Shown: positions 55,701 through 63,816 of the stretch, piece after piece
Layout of the letters: the number at the start of each line of letters is the position of its first letter
Position numbering within the stretch: position 1 is the first letter of the stretch
Assembly: GCA_001709035.1 (NCBI GenBank)
Contig: LVKA01000023.1
Coordinates: 240,252 to 304,251 of the forward strand
From: Candidatus Thiodiazotropha endoloripes
GTDB lineage: Bacteria > Pseudomonadota > Gammaproteobacteria > Chromatiales > Chromatiaceae
DNA length: 64,000 nt
Direction of reading: 5' to 3'
Position numbers and translations under genes: made by a program
Notes under the pieces: model-generated
The model's database searches: none
Told to the model about the DNA's origin: nothing
Seen by the model: only the letters and a program-made list of their open reading frames with translations

Positions 55701-56706
55701 TCCAGAAGAAGGACTGCTATATCCTAACAGCTTTCTGCCAACCATCAGCGATCATCCACTGATGCTCGAATTGGGTGACTACGTCATCGAGAGCGCCTTG
55801 GCGCAGATTGTTGACTGGCGTGCAGAGGGCATTGCACTACCGGTGAGTGTCAACGTGGATGCCATGCAGTTAGATCAGACCGATTTCACAGACAAGCTGC
55901 GTGCTGCTCTGGCACGTCATCCGACAGCAGAGCCTGGAGATCTCGAACTGGAAGTGCTCGAGACAAGTGCTCTGGAGGACATCAATCGAGTGTCCCAGAT
56001 CATACGTGAAGTCCAGGCACTGGGAATTGGTTTTGCGTTAGACGATTTTGGCACCGGTTACTCATCGCTCACCTACCTAAAGCGCCTGCCGATCCAGACC
56101 CTGAAGATCGACCAGAGCTTCGTGCGTGACATGCTTGATGATCCTGAGGACCTGACCATCCTGGACGGTACGCTCAGTTTGGCTATCTCGTTTCGTCGGC
56201 AAGTCATTGCCGAGGGCGTAGAGTCCGAAGCACATGGAGAGCTGCTGCTACAACTCGGCTGTGAGTTGGGACAGGGCTACGCCATTGCACGCCCCATGCC
56301 GGCAGACCAGATACCTGCATGGATGGCCAATTGGCAGCCGAAGCCTGCTTGGAAGAAGGCCCAGAAGGTGGATCGCAATACTGTGTCGGTTCTTTTCGCC
56401 ATGGTTGAGCACCGTGCCTGGATACGACAGATACGCTGTCACCTTAATGACGAACAGGCCGCACCACCACTTGATGCGCATCGGTGCAACTTTGGGGTCT
56501 GGCTCGATGCGTTAGTAGCGAAAAATGGTGCAGACGAACCAGCTATTACTGAAATTTTGACTCTACATGAGTCCATTCATCGGAAGGCGGCTGAGTTGGT
56601 CGATCTTAAACTGCATGAAGGGAAGTCCACTGCGATGGCGCGCATCGAGGAGATTCAACCTCTCCATCAGGCATTAATTGCAGCGTTGCGGATTTTGATT
56701 GAATGA
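52780..56706 (+). CDS. membrane GGDEF-EAL protein with PAS domains and CZB zinc-binding end
   Basis: The 1308-residue protein has about seven membrane helices in residues 10-220, a Cache-like extracytoplasmic domain (about 230-480), another helix, PAS at about 510-620 and 635-750, GGDEF with intact GGDEF (near 836) and an inhibitory RxxD site five residues before it, EAL with EALIRW (near 966), DDFGTGYSS and EGVES, and a C-terminal CZB domain: EHRAW, HRCNFGVWLDA and HESIHRKA (1205-1308). It should both make and break cyclic di-GMP. CZB domains hold zinc and respond to oxidants or zinc level. The upstream binding protein may feed its Cache part. Confidence 0.93.
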   Translation: MGDSELLSLIPDLVRLGLISGLLLLGLSAASSHRFRRQGSLDARQDTTFSIIFAVAWALVGMGPKLPAITVLPVSLADFGLALSIVSLVLLGWGKQGRRWIWLYHLALVVTALLALFTGDRYTDVLTPFVAVLALWHGWNATGLQRRLALGAGTLFLFLTAVYWGGSAWMANMTATFIIAWMVYSIWADAGLPLQQRRLLLIALVTSPMLLMLAGQYVEKEEDEFRHSLLEEAYARLDLARHRMGVLERYGLDMLKIGASDPITLRALAGVPGQHNLQFRVLNRKMGADTSLLLDTGGQVIVCSDPAIVGKNFAWRPFFKAAMAGDTSGYMARGAVTGLPRVFFARPVVDESATTRAVMVAGFDLDTLLGDNVRMDNVILNRQGVILYGPPPFDRGALFPIGAEVESLVHERLFNEQDLLPLGFQRIANDWVRDSSGRLWLWVSSPLPGGDWELSKLLSIEPLLEHRARQLSQVSLFIAILVLLAVHYLQSRTFVSALLGEVDKRRQAEGTLQQVIDTVPIRVFWKDRECRYLGCNPPFARDAGKASPDEMIGQDDFTMGWTEQAELYRADDRQVMESGQPRLDYEEPQSTPDHRLIWLRTSKVPLRDASGEVYGVLGIYDDITAQKQIEAQLKDAASVFEHATEGIIIASPEGDILDVNAAFTRITGYRRDEVLGQKPSILKSGKHDPEFYEDLWRSLQEQGSWTGEIWNRRKNGEIYPESLTISSVRSSDGQVQRYVALFSDIRAQKEHQSQLEHVAHYDALTGLPNRVLLGDRLRQTMLQASRRDTQLALVYLDLDGFKEVNDDYGHDVGDRLLVILADRMKNAVREVDTLARLGGDEFVALLADLPDADTSLPWLQRLLHAIAEPVHDEVGLLQVSASLGVSFYPQAEPIDADQLLRQADQAMYQAKLAGKNRYHLFDAVQDRDLRGQHESVERIRAALTKHEFVLHYQPKVDMRQGRVIGVEALIRWQNPEEGLLYPNSFLPTISDHPLMLELGDYVIESALAQIVDWRAEGIALPVSVNVDAMQLDQTDFTDKLRAALARHPTAEPGDLELEVLETSALEDINRVSQIIREVQALGIGFALDDFGTGYSSLTYLKRLPIQTLKIDQSFVRDMLDDPEDLTILDGTLSLAISFRRQVIAEGVESEAHGELLLQLGCELGQGYAIARPMPADQIPAWMANWQPKPAWKKAQKVDRNTVSVLFAMVEHRAWIRQIRCHLNDEQAAPPLDAHRCNFGVWLDALVAKNGADEPAITEILTLHESIHRKAAELVDLKLHEGKSTAMARIEEIQPLHQALIAALRILIE

Positions 56707-56820
56707 GGCCAGAAAGACTATCTGCTAAGGTCAATTACGAAATCAAATAGTAGTCTGGAAGAAGTGAGAAATAAGCATTAGTCCTATCGCGAAATACTAA
56801 GCTTATTTTTTCTGGACATC

Positions 56821-56850
56821 TGTAACCCCCTCATGATCGAGGGGGTTACA
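56821..56850. terminator. strong hairpin between GGDEF-EAL and dsrE2 genes
   Basis: TGTAACCCCCTC and GAGGGGGTTACA pair perfectly (12 bp) around ATGATC between convergent stops. T runs are short or distant, so it may be a bidirectional terminator or an RNA-stabilising end. Confidence 0.6.
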
Positions 56851-56878
56851 AAGAGATCGAGATCAACAAGGCCAGATT

Positions 56879-57484
56879 TCAAATAAACAGATTCACATCG
56901 GCCTTTGACGCCCTGGGCAGGAAGCTGGCAGCGCCCACCCACTCTTCAATCTCAGGTATGAAATCCTCTTTGCCGTAGTCGAACAGATCCACAGTCATCT
57001 GGCAGGCAATCAGTTTCACCTCGGCTTCGATACACAGCTCTCGTAACTGATCGATGCGGGCGATGCCTTTCTGGTCCATGGTCTTTTTCATCATGCCGGT
57101 GGCCATGTTTTCAAACCCTGGCACCAGTGTCATGATGGAGTTCGGCATCGGAATCTCTTTACCTTTGATCCAGGTCGGTCCTTCCGGCAGCTTCATTGGC
57201 ATGGCCGGATTTCCCAAGGGGCTGACCTTCAAATCGAGGTTCTGTTTCAGCAGGTTCAGGCCGTAAAAGGTGAAAAAGATCGACACATCCCAACCCAAAG
57301 CCGCTCCAGTAGAGGCAAGAATGAACGGAGGATAGGCCATATCCAATGTGCCTTTGGTGGCGATGATGGTCATCGAGGGAATATGATTCGCCTCCCGTTC
57401 CGCCATTTTTTCGGCAAAGCGCTGGTCGAACCACTGGTTCATCTGTTCATTGGAAAGTTCGGAAACAGGTGCTGCACTACTCAT
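56879..57484 (-). CDS. DsrE2-type sulfur carrier
   Basis: The 201-residue protein has a DsrE-like fold, with a hydrophobic middle (ILASTGAALGWDVSIFFTFYG) that may be membrane-associated. Two conserved cysteines are seen, C151 and C161 (ELCIEAEVKLIACQMTVDLF). In sulfur oxidisers DsrE2 works with TusA and a rhodanese to pass sulfane sulfur to oxidation enzymes. Its tusA partner is 68 bases upstream on the same strand. The rhodanese of the usual trio is missing here. Confidence 0.9.
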   Translation of the reverse strand: MSSAAPVSELSNEQMNQWFDQRFAEKMAEREANHIPSMTIIATKGTLDMAYPPFILASTGAALGWDVSIFFTFYGLNLLKQNLDLKVSPLGNPAMPMKLPEGPTWIKGKEIPMPNSIMTLVPGFENMATGMMKKTMDQKGIARIDQLRELCIEAEVKLIACQMTVDLFDYGKEDFIPEIEEWVGAASFLPRASKADVNLFI

Positions 57485-57552
57485 TTTACAACTCCTAACT
57501 CATTCGGAAATTACAGTTCAGGAAGATTGGTTAACCACCTTCTAGTAGATGA

Positions 57553-57783
57553 TCAAGCCTTGCGGATTCTGAAAAAGAAGCCATCTTCGATGGATTCGCT
57601 TGCGATCATTTGATTGCCCGTCTGTTGGCAGAAAGAGTCCAGATCCTTAACAGAGCCTGGATCTGTTGCCTTGATCTCCAACACCTCTCCGGATGCCAGC
57701 GCCGAGATGGCTTTTTTTGTCTTCAGTATGGGCAGTGGACAACTCAAACCGCGGGTGTCCAGGGTGTGTATGTTTTCAGTCAT
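57553..57783 (-). CDS. tusA: TusA-family sulfur carrier protein
   Basis: The 76-residue protein has the TusA signature GLSCPLPIL with the active cysteine at C15 and a second Cys in DSFCQQTGN. It carries sulfur as a persulfide in sulfur oxidation or tRNA thiolation. GAGGAGAG is close upstream. The 15-bp operator at 57822-57836 lies ahead of it, so it is probably controlled with the TetR gene next to it. Confidence 0.93.
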   Translation of the reverse strand: MTENIHTLDTRGLSCPLPILKTKKAISALASGEVLEIKATDPGSVKDLDSFCQQTGNQMIASESIEDGFFFRIRKA

Positions 57784-57821
57784 GACTTCTCTCCTCTAAG
57801 TTACTGTCAATCATACAAGAT

Positions 57822-57836
57822 GACCGGTCGGTCAAG
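57822..57836. promoter_or_regulatory. GACCGGTCGGTCAAG operator, tusA
   Basis: Identical 15 bases occur at 58484-58498 ahead of the TetR gene. On the minus strand it overlaps a -35-like TTGACC; TATGAT lies downstream at a short spacing. It is probably the site for the TetR regulator next door. Confidence 0.7.
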
Positions 57837-57864
57837 AGTGAGGCCAAAAAAATAGACCTCAAAT

Positions 57865-58467
57865 TCAGTGTTTGCGCTCGATCCGAATGCTTTTGATTGC
57901 CGGACCCAAATTTCGTACCACATCAGGATCGTTACGGGTCTTGGCCAATAGAATCACGCCTTCGAGATAGGCCAGCATGGCTGTTGCCGTGGCTTTGGTA
58001 TCCAGAGGCGGGATCTCACCCTGTTCGATAGCCTGCTCCAGTGCCTGATGGAATCGGCCGCTGGCCTTGTCGAAGATGGCGTTCAACCGGGCTCTGATCA
58101 CCTCATCCCGGGTGCTGACCTCCAGGGCCAGATTGCCGAACAGACAGCCGGGCATGCGTCCTTCAAGGCTTTTTGCCGCCTTTTGCCAGAAATAGACTGC
58201 ATCCACCATGTAATCCAAGCGCTCCATTGGGGGCAGGGCATCATCGAATGCCTCGGCGACGAAGCCGTTGGCCCAGTCATCTGACATATCATCGATCACC
58301 GCCATGGCAAGATCCTGCTTGGACTGGAAGAAGTGGTAGAAGCTGCCTTTCTGCACATTCGCCATGGAACAGATCTCTTTAATACCGACATCCGCATAGC
58401 TGCGCCCATGAAACAGTTCACGGGCCGTGGCCAGAATTCGCTCTTTCGTGTCCATCTCAATACTCAT
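57865..58467 (-). CDS. TetR regulator of the tusA/hsp20 region (NemR-like)
   Basis: The ATG at 58467 gives 200 residues; the frame to 58542 only adds poor sequence through the promoter. The helix-turn-helix (ILATARELFHGRSYADVGIKEICSMANVQKGSFYHFF) and the segment MPGCLFGNLALE fit the group that includes NemR and AcuR, where the cysteine in this segment senses electrophiles or reactive oxygen. A promoter with its operator in the spacer lies directly upstream (58475-58502). It probably represses itself, tusA-dsrE2 and possibly the divergent hsp20 genes. Confidence 0.9.
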   Translation of the reverse strand: MSIEMDTKERILATARELFHGRSYADVGIKEICSMANVQKGSFYHFFQSKQDLAMAVIDDMSDDWANGFVAEAFDDALPPMERLDYMVDAVYFWQKAAKSLEGRMPGCLFGNLALEVSTRDEVIRARLNAIFDKASGRFHQALEQAIEQGEIPPLDTKATATAMLAYLEGVILLAKTRNDPDVVRNLGPAIKSIRIERKH

Positions 58468-58474
58468 GTGGCTC

Positions 58475-58502
58475 AGTATATTAGACCGGTCGGTCAAGTC
58501 AA
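58475..58502 (-). promoter_or_regulatory. TetR promoter with embedded operator
   Basis: Minus-strand -35 TTGACT (58497-58502) and -10 TATACT (58475-58480) are 16 bases apart. The operator GACCGGTCGGTCAAG (plus strand 58484-58498) fills the spacer and the edge of the -35. Confidence 0.75.
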
Positions 58503-58595
58503 GTTTTTTTGCCCTGATTTGAGGGGTGCTTGAAAAATTCACAGGTCATCCCTATCTATCAATCAACGCAAAAACAATTGCCAGGAGTTTTAACA

Positions 58596-59039
58596 ATGTT
58601 CGCAAGATTAAACGGTTTTGACCGAAGCCTGACAGACAATTTCATGCATCTTGAGAGTGAGATGGAACGCCTGTTTGAGGCTGCAGGCCTGAGAGGTCTG
58701 CATCATACAGCCAAGCATTCCGTACAGCCGCAGATGCATATCGGTTCCACTCCGGAGCAGGTGGATATCTATCTGCCGGTTGCCGGCATCGATCCCAAGG
58801 CCGTGAACATTTCACTCGAAAGAAATCAAATGACCATCAGCGGTCAACGTGATGTGGAAAAGAGTGACAGTGCCAAATTGGTTAAAAAGGAGCGGTTTGA
58901 CGGTGAGTTCCGCTATCAGATCAATCTGCCTGACGATGTGGATCAGGAGAAGGTGGAAGCCAGCTATGAGCAAGGTGTACTTCACGTGAAGATAGCAAGG
59001 CGTGAAGCGGCAAAGCCACGTCAAATCACGATTCAGTAA
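58596..59039 (+). CDS. small heat shock protein Hsp20, first copy
   Basis: AGGAG precedes the ATG at 58596; the frame start at 58530 has no ribosome site. The 147-residue protein has an alpha-crystallin domain (VDIYLPVAGIDPKAVNISLERNQMTISGQRDV) and the conserved ending GVLHVKIARRE. It is a holdase that keeps unfolding proteins soluble. It is divergent from the TetR gene and 22 bases before a second hsp20. Confidence 0.92.
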   Translation: MFARLNGFDRSLTDNFMHLESEMERLFEAAGLRGLHHTAKHSVQPQMHIGSTPEQVDIYLPVAGIDPKAVNISLERNQMTISGQRDVEKSDSAKLVKKERFDGEFRYQINLPDDVDQEKVEASYEQGVLHVKIARREAAKPRQITIQ

Positions 59040-59061
59040 TCATCGATTGGAGATCAACATC

Positions 59062-59457
59062 ATGAGTCATCAACCAGAAGTTGTAGCAAAAGAGAAAGCG
59101 GTAGCGGAAAAGAGAGCGAGCTCTTACCAGTCGGTGCGCCCGAATGTGGATATTCACGAGGACAAGGAGGGCATCACCTTACTGGCCGATATTCCAGGTG
59201 TCTCCAGAGAGGCTTTGGATATACAGATCGATAACGAGATTCTCTCGATTGACGGCAGAGTTGAACTACCCGTGCCAAACGGCGCCAAAGCGGATTATGC
59301 TGGTAATCAAACAACCCGTTTCCAGCGTAGCTTCTCTTTGAGTAAAGAGTTGGATGGTGAGCAGGTCGAAGCCACATTGAAAGACGGTGTACTGGCCCTG
59401 CGCATCCCCAAACGCCAGGAGTTTAAACCACGCAAAATAGAGATTCGCACCGCGTAA
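59062..59457 (+). CDS. small heat shock protein Hsp20, second copy
   Basis: The start at 59062 has GGAG upstream; extension to 59002 overlaps the first copy. The 131-residue protein has the alpha-crystallin domain (VDIHEDKEGITLLADIPGVSREAL) and ends GVLALRIPKRQE. It differs from copy one, so the pair likely forms a mixed chaperone. A strong terminator follows. Confidence 0.92.
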   Translation: MSHQPEVVAKEKAVAEKRASSYQSVRPNVDIHEDKEGITLLADIPGVSREALDIQIDNEILSIDGRVELPVPNGAKADYAGNQTTRFQRSFSLSKELDGEQVEATLKDGVLALRIPKRQEFKPRKIEIRTA

Positions 59458-59488
59458 GCACCCCCCCGCTTACCTTGCGGATAGTCGG

Positions 59489-59522
59489 CCCCGGCCTGAG
59501 CAGATCAGGCCGGGGTTTTTTT
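59489..59522 (+). terminator. rho-independent terminator of the hsp20 pair
   Basis: CCCCGGCCTGA and TCAGGCCGGGG form an 11-base stem around GCAGA, followed by seven T. Confidence 0.95.
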
Positions 59523-60092
59523 AGCTGATGCAGTTTTGTATTTTTAGATTACTCTCTTCGTTCATCATTTGGGCCGGCTTCCACTCATACAAAGTGCTTT
59601 ATACTTCTGTCCGGTTTACTCCGGGATGACGACAAAGTATGTTATTTCAAGGTGATAGTATTCACTCGATTTCTCTTGTTGTTCCGGTGAATACGTTATT
59701 AAATTAGATTTGTATTGGGTTATTGATTAGATCCATTTTGTTTCTATTTTCATTGTTCAATTACCCTGCCGCTATCCACTGGCTTCATTAAAAAAATTAA
59801 AAGCTAGTGTGTCTCATCGATTACTTCTTATCTATAAATACTGATGGCTGTAATGATCGAATGAATGCCATGCTAGTTCTTGGTAGTCAACCGCATTGGT
59901 AACATTACCGATTACACGTTCTTGCACTTGATAGGCGCAAAACAACTGCTAATAGTTTACAAGTGGATGCAGTGTTTTTCTGAAGTCAGGAAGAAATAAG
60001 GATGTTGATACTACTAGAATGACAGGATTATCAGTTGAATGGAGTAGTCCCCACCTTTATGGATTCCTACCAATCATCAAGGAGTGACCGAC
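59523..60092. other. 570-base intergenic region
   Basis: No gene, repeat or clear promoter is seen. AAGGAG at 60079-60084 serves the next gene. Confidence 0.45.
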
Positions 60093-62423
60093 ATGGCAAG
60101 TGAGCAGAAAGGTTCAGGTAGTGGCAAGGGAATCAATTCAAAACTAGTTCTTAGAGAACTCAACAAAGGAGATGAAAAACCTCAGGTCGAGATCACACTG
60201 ATCGATCGGCAAGGTAAGGAGTTTGAGACTGTACAGATCGCTGAAGATGGAGCTTTTGGCCTGCCACTTGGCGCCATCGAAAAAGCCCATCGTATTCGGG
60301 TTGGTCCTGCTACGGAAACCGCGAGTGGTGAGGTCCCAAGCTCTCTGTTTCTTAATTACCGGGTTGCTGATTTTGTCGCGCGGTTGGAGCAGGGTGTGTT
60401 GGATATCGGTCGCAGTGTCTGGCGGGAATGGTTGTTTCGCTACCGCTGTGTAGCGGGAAGTGTCCGTCGATGCCGACCCTCTCCCTGGTGGTATACACAG
60501 TTGGCTGAGGCTGTCAGGTATCCTCTGAGTCTATCCGCCAGAGGATTCAAAATGAACCGCCTGGCTAAGGCTTCCATTCAACCCACAGCGGTAGCAAGCT
60601 TGTCCACTACCCTGGAGTTGGGTGAACTTATTGCCTGGCCGATCAGGTGTACCCCCATCTGCTTGGGTACGATCGAGGTCTATCGGCGAATCTGCTGCTG
60701 TGAACCCTGGGTATTCACCGATCATCGACTGGAGCGCTTGATCAGAGAGCTTGAAAGGCTACTCGAAAGGATACCGGAAGTGCCCGACTTTCCCGATCCC
60801 CCAGGTCCCGGTCCCGATCCGGCGCCTTTCCAACGGGCTATTTTGCATGAGGGTGCACTGGACGAGCGCGTCTTGCACGCTGGAGAGGATCTGCACGCCT
60901 TACGTACCCTTCCGGTGGAGCGGATTGCCGAGTATGTCAACGCCAGACCCTACCTGCTGTGTCGACGCTATGAGTGCAGCGCGCCGATAAAAGTAGCCGA
61001 GGGCACGATTGGTGCCGACGGTCGATTTGATATCTGTTGGCACGAGTTTCCGGTATTGCTGCGCAGAGGATGCCATGAAGAGTTTGCCTACAAAGTGAAG
61101 CAGCGTTTCGGTCCATTTACCATCACCATCTACAATGGTGTGAATGCCGGTCATTGGTACGATGCCGATGACAATCCAATGCTTCGCTCCTACCATCCCC
61201 TGGCCGTTGCCTGCCGCGACAACGGTGGAGAAGGCGATGCCTTCGTCTATCTGGATGAAATTGGTGATACGGATTCATCACTGCTCAATACACCCGATCA
61301 GACATCGGCCACCTCGGTTGCATCACCAGGCATGAACGGTGGTGTGGCTTTTCCCAGCGGCGGCCCGGATGGTAACGGGGTTCATGACCGAAACTGGGGT
61401 GGCACCCTTAAGCTGGCCATCATGTTCTCCGAGAGCATGCGCGATACAGGCGCCAAATATTATCGGGTGAGTGTGACTGAGGCCGATAGCAATGGTAATC
61501 CGGTTGGATCGCCCGAATATGTCACCAGCGGGCTCTCTTGGAATAAAGCGGTTGCCGTGCCCGGTGGTGTGGATGTGGTGTCTGAAAGCCTGGGGCCTGT
61601 CAGCACATCGGCACCTGACGAACCTCAGGACAGTCTCTATCTGATCCCATTTGATGGGGATCTGGGGTCCAATGCGGACTGGGAAGCGGATCAGTACCAT
61701 GCCTACCTCAACACCCGGGACCTAACCAAACAGTGGAGCGATCCCGATGCGGATAACGGCCAACCTGCCAAGCGGCATCTGGTCACCATCGAGGTGTTCA
61801 ACGCTGCCGGAGAACGTCTGCGACCTAACGGTACCCCGCCATCGGGTCTGCCGGGGGCAGAGGTCGAAGCAGCCTTTACCTATCGTAGAAAGATCCAGGA
61901 TACAGGCCCCACCAATATGGTGCCCTATGGCGCCTTGAGCCACCTGTTCTGGTGGGATAACAGAGACGTGGTCGCCAGCATCGAGGATCTGAGAATGAAC
62001 GGTGTCGCCTCGGATGAGGAGTGCCAGTTCATGAATGGTACAGAGAGTTCCACATTCGGCATCGGATACCGTGCCTACCACCCCTGGGAGATGTTCCAGA
62101 AAAACCATGTGATCTCCTGGAGGAGGGGGTTGAGTGGCGGTAGCGATACGATGCACAACAGCACGAATAATGTGGGTGCCCCCCCTGGGGCAGAGGGTGC
62201 GAGCCCAACCCATACGTTCGGCCATATGTTGAACCATCCCACACCTTCAACGCCACCACGAACCAAGTGTGCCTTCACGGTGTTCCTGACAACCTACAAC
62301 AAGCGCACCGATGGCGATGATCTGAGCTTCAGCTGGGATCACGACAACGCCGCATTTGCTTTGGATGTGGCACCTGTGGTTTGTGCACCTTGTAACGGTG
62401 ATGATGAGGAGGATGATGATTGA
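60093..62423 (+). CDS. large protein of unknown family (776 aa), Cys-rich clusters
   Basis: The ATG at 60093 follows AAGGAG by eight bases; the GTG at 60084 is inside that site. I do not recognise the family. It has no signal peptide or membrane helix. Residues about 20-80 form a beta-rich domain (VEITLIDRQGKEFETVQIAEDGAF) like a carboxypeptidase-regulatory fold. The middle has several cysteine clusters (FRYRCVAGSVRRCR, RCTPICLGTIEVYRRICCC, LLCRRYECSAPIKVAEG, DICWHEF) and a Pro-rich linker (PDFPDPPGPGPDPAP). The last 400 residues are beta-rich with many Asp, Asn and Gly, and the end is acidic (APCNGDDEEDDD). Could be a secreted toxin or structural protein, exported by an unknown route; that is speculation. 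Confidence 0.8.
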   Translation: MASEQKGSGSGKGINSKLVLRELNKGDEKPQVEITLIDRQGKEFETVQIAEDGAFGLPLGAIEKAHRIRVGPATETASGEVPSSLFLNYRVADFVARLEQGVLDIGRSVWREWLFRYRCVAGSVRRCRPSPWWYTQLAEAVRYPLSLSARGFKMNRLAKASIQPTAVASLSTTLELGELIAWPIRCTPICLGTIEVYRRICCCEPWVFTDHRLERLIRELERLLERIPEVPDFPDPPGPGPDPAPFQRAILHEGALDERVLHAGEDLHALRTLPVERIAEYVNARPYLLCRRYECSAPIKVAEGTIGADGRFDICWHEFPVLLRRGCHEEFAYKVKQRFGPFTITIYNGVNAGHWYDADDNPMLRSYHPLAVACRDNGGEGDAFVYLDEIGDTDSSLLNTPDQTSATSVASPGMNGGVAFPSGGPDGNGVHDRNWGGTLKLAIMFSESMRDTGAKYYRVSVTEADSNGNPVGSPEYVTSGLSWNKAVAVPGGVDVVSESLGPVSTSAPDEPQDSLYLIPFDGDLGSNADWEADQYHAYLNTRDLTKQWSDPDADNGQPAKRHLVTIEVFNAAGERLRPNGTPPSGLPGAEVEAAFTYRRKIQDTGPTNMVPYGALSHLFWWDNRDVVASIEDLRMNGVASDEECQFMNGTESSTFGIGYRAYHPWEMFQKNHVISWRRGLSGGSDTMHNSTNNVGAPPGAEGASPTHTFGHMLNHPTPSTPPRTKCAFTVFLTTYNKRTDGDDLSFSWDHDNAAFALDVAPVVCAPCNGDDEEDDD

Positions 62424-62468
62424 TCGTAGGGTGGTCTTGAAAAGTAAACAGTCATAAAACGACAAGTT

Positions 62469-62498
62469 GGACAACCCGGCCAACAGGCCGGGCTGTCC
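62469..62498 (+). terminator. hairpin after the 776-residue gene
   Basis: CCCGGCC and GGCCGGG pair around AACA, extended by GGACA/TGTCC with one mismatch. There is no T run, so it is a possible terminator only. Confidence 0.5.
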
Positions 62499-62763
62499 AG
62501 TTACCACCTGTACTGCTATCTACGAAGTTGCGAGCTCATCGGTTGTCTTGCCATCTATCAGGTAGGCCCATTCTTGTAAGGAACAGGTATAAATCGACCT
62601 GACTTGAACTCCACTGCAGTGCTACACCACATAAGGCTAAATGAGCGTCCTCTTTCAGGAATTCTCTACTTCGGCTATCGGCCAATAGCGGAAGTTCATT
62701 TAGGAAGAAATCAGTATTGAACTCACCTGATAGCAGACATCTTGAATAGGCTTACATGAGCAT

Positions 62764-62792
62764 CGATCGGTCCATCGAAGATGGGCCGATCG
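62764..62792. terminator. 13-bp hairpin next to the integron integrase end
   Basis: CGATCGGTCCATC and GATGGGCCGATCG pair with one G-T wobble around GAA, 14 bases after the integrase stop on the minus strand. It lacks the conserved ends of attC sites. Confidence 0.5.
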
Positions 62793-62805
62793 AGAGGATG
62801 GCCAA

Positions 62806-63816
62806 TTATCGAAGACCCTTTATCTGATCAAGCGGACTGCTCACATTTTTATGATCAGGTGTAACGTGCGTATAAATCATAGTGGTTTCAACGTTTTTGT
62901 GCCCAAGAAGTGTCTGAATTGTTCTGATATCCGTACCCGCTGCCAACAAGTGACTGGCAAAACTGTGTCTGAGCGTATGTGGGCCTACATGCTTGTAGAT
63001 CTTTGCTTGGTTGACGGCACGTTTGAAGGCCCTTCTGAGCGTACTCGGAGACGCATGCCAACGTGCCATATAACCGGTATCAAGCCAGGGGCGAACCAGT
63101 GTGGAGGGGAAGACATACTGCCAGCCCAGTGATTTTGAGGCAGATGGATATTTTTTGTACAAAGCATTTGGCATCGGGACATAGCCATTCCCGCAGAGCA
63201 GATCAGATTGGTGTAATTGCGCAACCTTGATTAGATGTCTTCGCAGATCCGGAATCAGCGCTTCAGGCAGAACTGTTGCCCTATCCTTGTTACCCTTAGC
63301 GGCACGCACCGTAATTGAGCGAAGGTCGAAATCGATATCTTTGATACGCAAAGTCATACACTCATTGATTCTCATTCCAGTTCCTTATATCAGTTCAGCC
63401 AACAGCCGAGTCGTCCCGCACATCCGAGAAAAGGTGGCTTCCACCTCTTGTTTCGACATGACAACTGGTATGGATTTGTAGTGTTTGATACGCCTCAGGT
63501 TATCCAGATCCGGTAAATCTTTATTCAAAACATCGCGATACAGAAAGACGATGGCATTCAGGGCGCCAGACTGAGTGCTGGCTGAGACGCGGCGTTTAGT
63601 TGCCAGGTGATTGAGGTAGGCTTCTATTTCCTTCTGCCCCATCTCTTTTGGATGGCGTTTGTCATTAAAAATTATGAACTGACGGATCCAATAGACGTAG
63701 GCCTTCTCCGTTTTGGGACTAAAATGCTTTTGGCGACAGGCGGTTTGGACCCGTTCGAGTAGGCGTGGCTGGCGCTGTTCAGTGGAATTACCCCATGACT
63801 TTCCTCCAAAATGCAC
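62806..63816 (-). pseudogene. intI: integron integrase (IntI-type) with one in-frame stop
   Basis: Two pieces in one frame, 63385-63816 and 62806-63375, are joined by a single TAA at 63385-63387 followed by GGA ACT GGA and the ATG of the second piece. The protein reads LLAELI-stop-GTGMRINE where IntI proteins have LLYGTGMR, so a Tyr codon has probably become a stop. All else is intact: RTEKAYVYW-like N-terminus (KTEKAYVYWIRQF), the IntI-specific insert with YKKYPSASKSLGW, the HTLRHSFA box, LLGHKNVETT and YTH nucleophile. GTG at 63816 is the likely start. Cassettes, if any, would lie beyond the right edge. Confidence 0.9.

Larger units (their letters stand above)
62424..62805. other. intergenic region with two hairpins
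   Basis: Holds the hairpin at 62469-62498 and the one at 62764-62792; no gene is supported. Confidence 0.45.

Noticed and set aside
62764..62792. attC recombination site
   Set aside because: The hairpin lacks the RYYYAAC and GTTRRRY ends, and it lies behind the integrase rather than in front of it.
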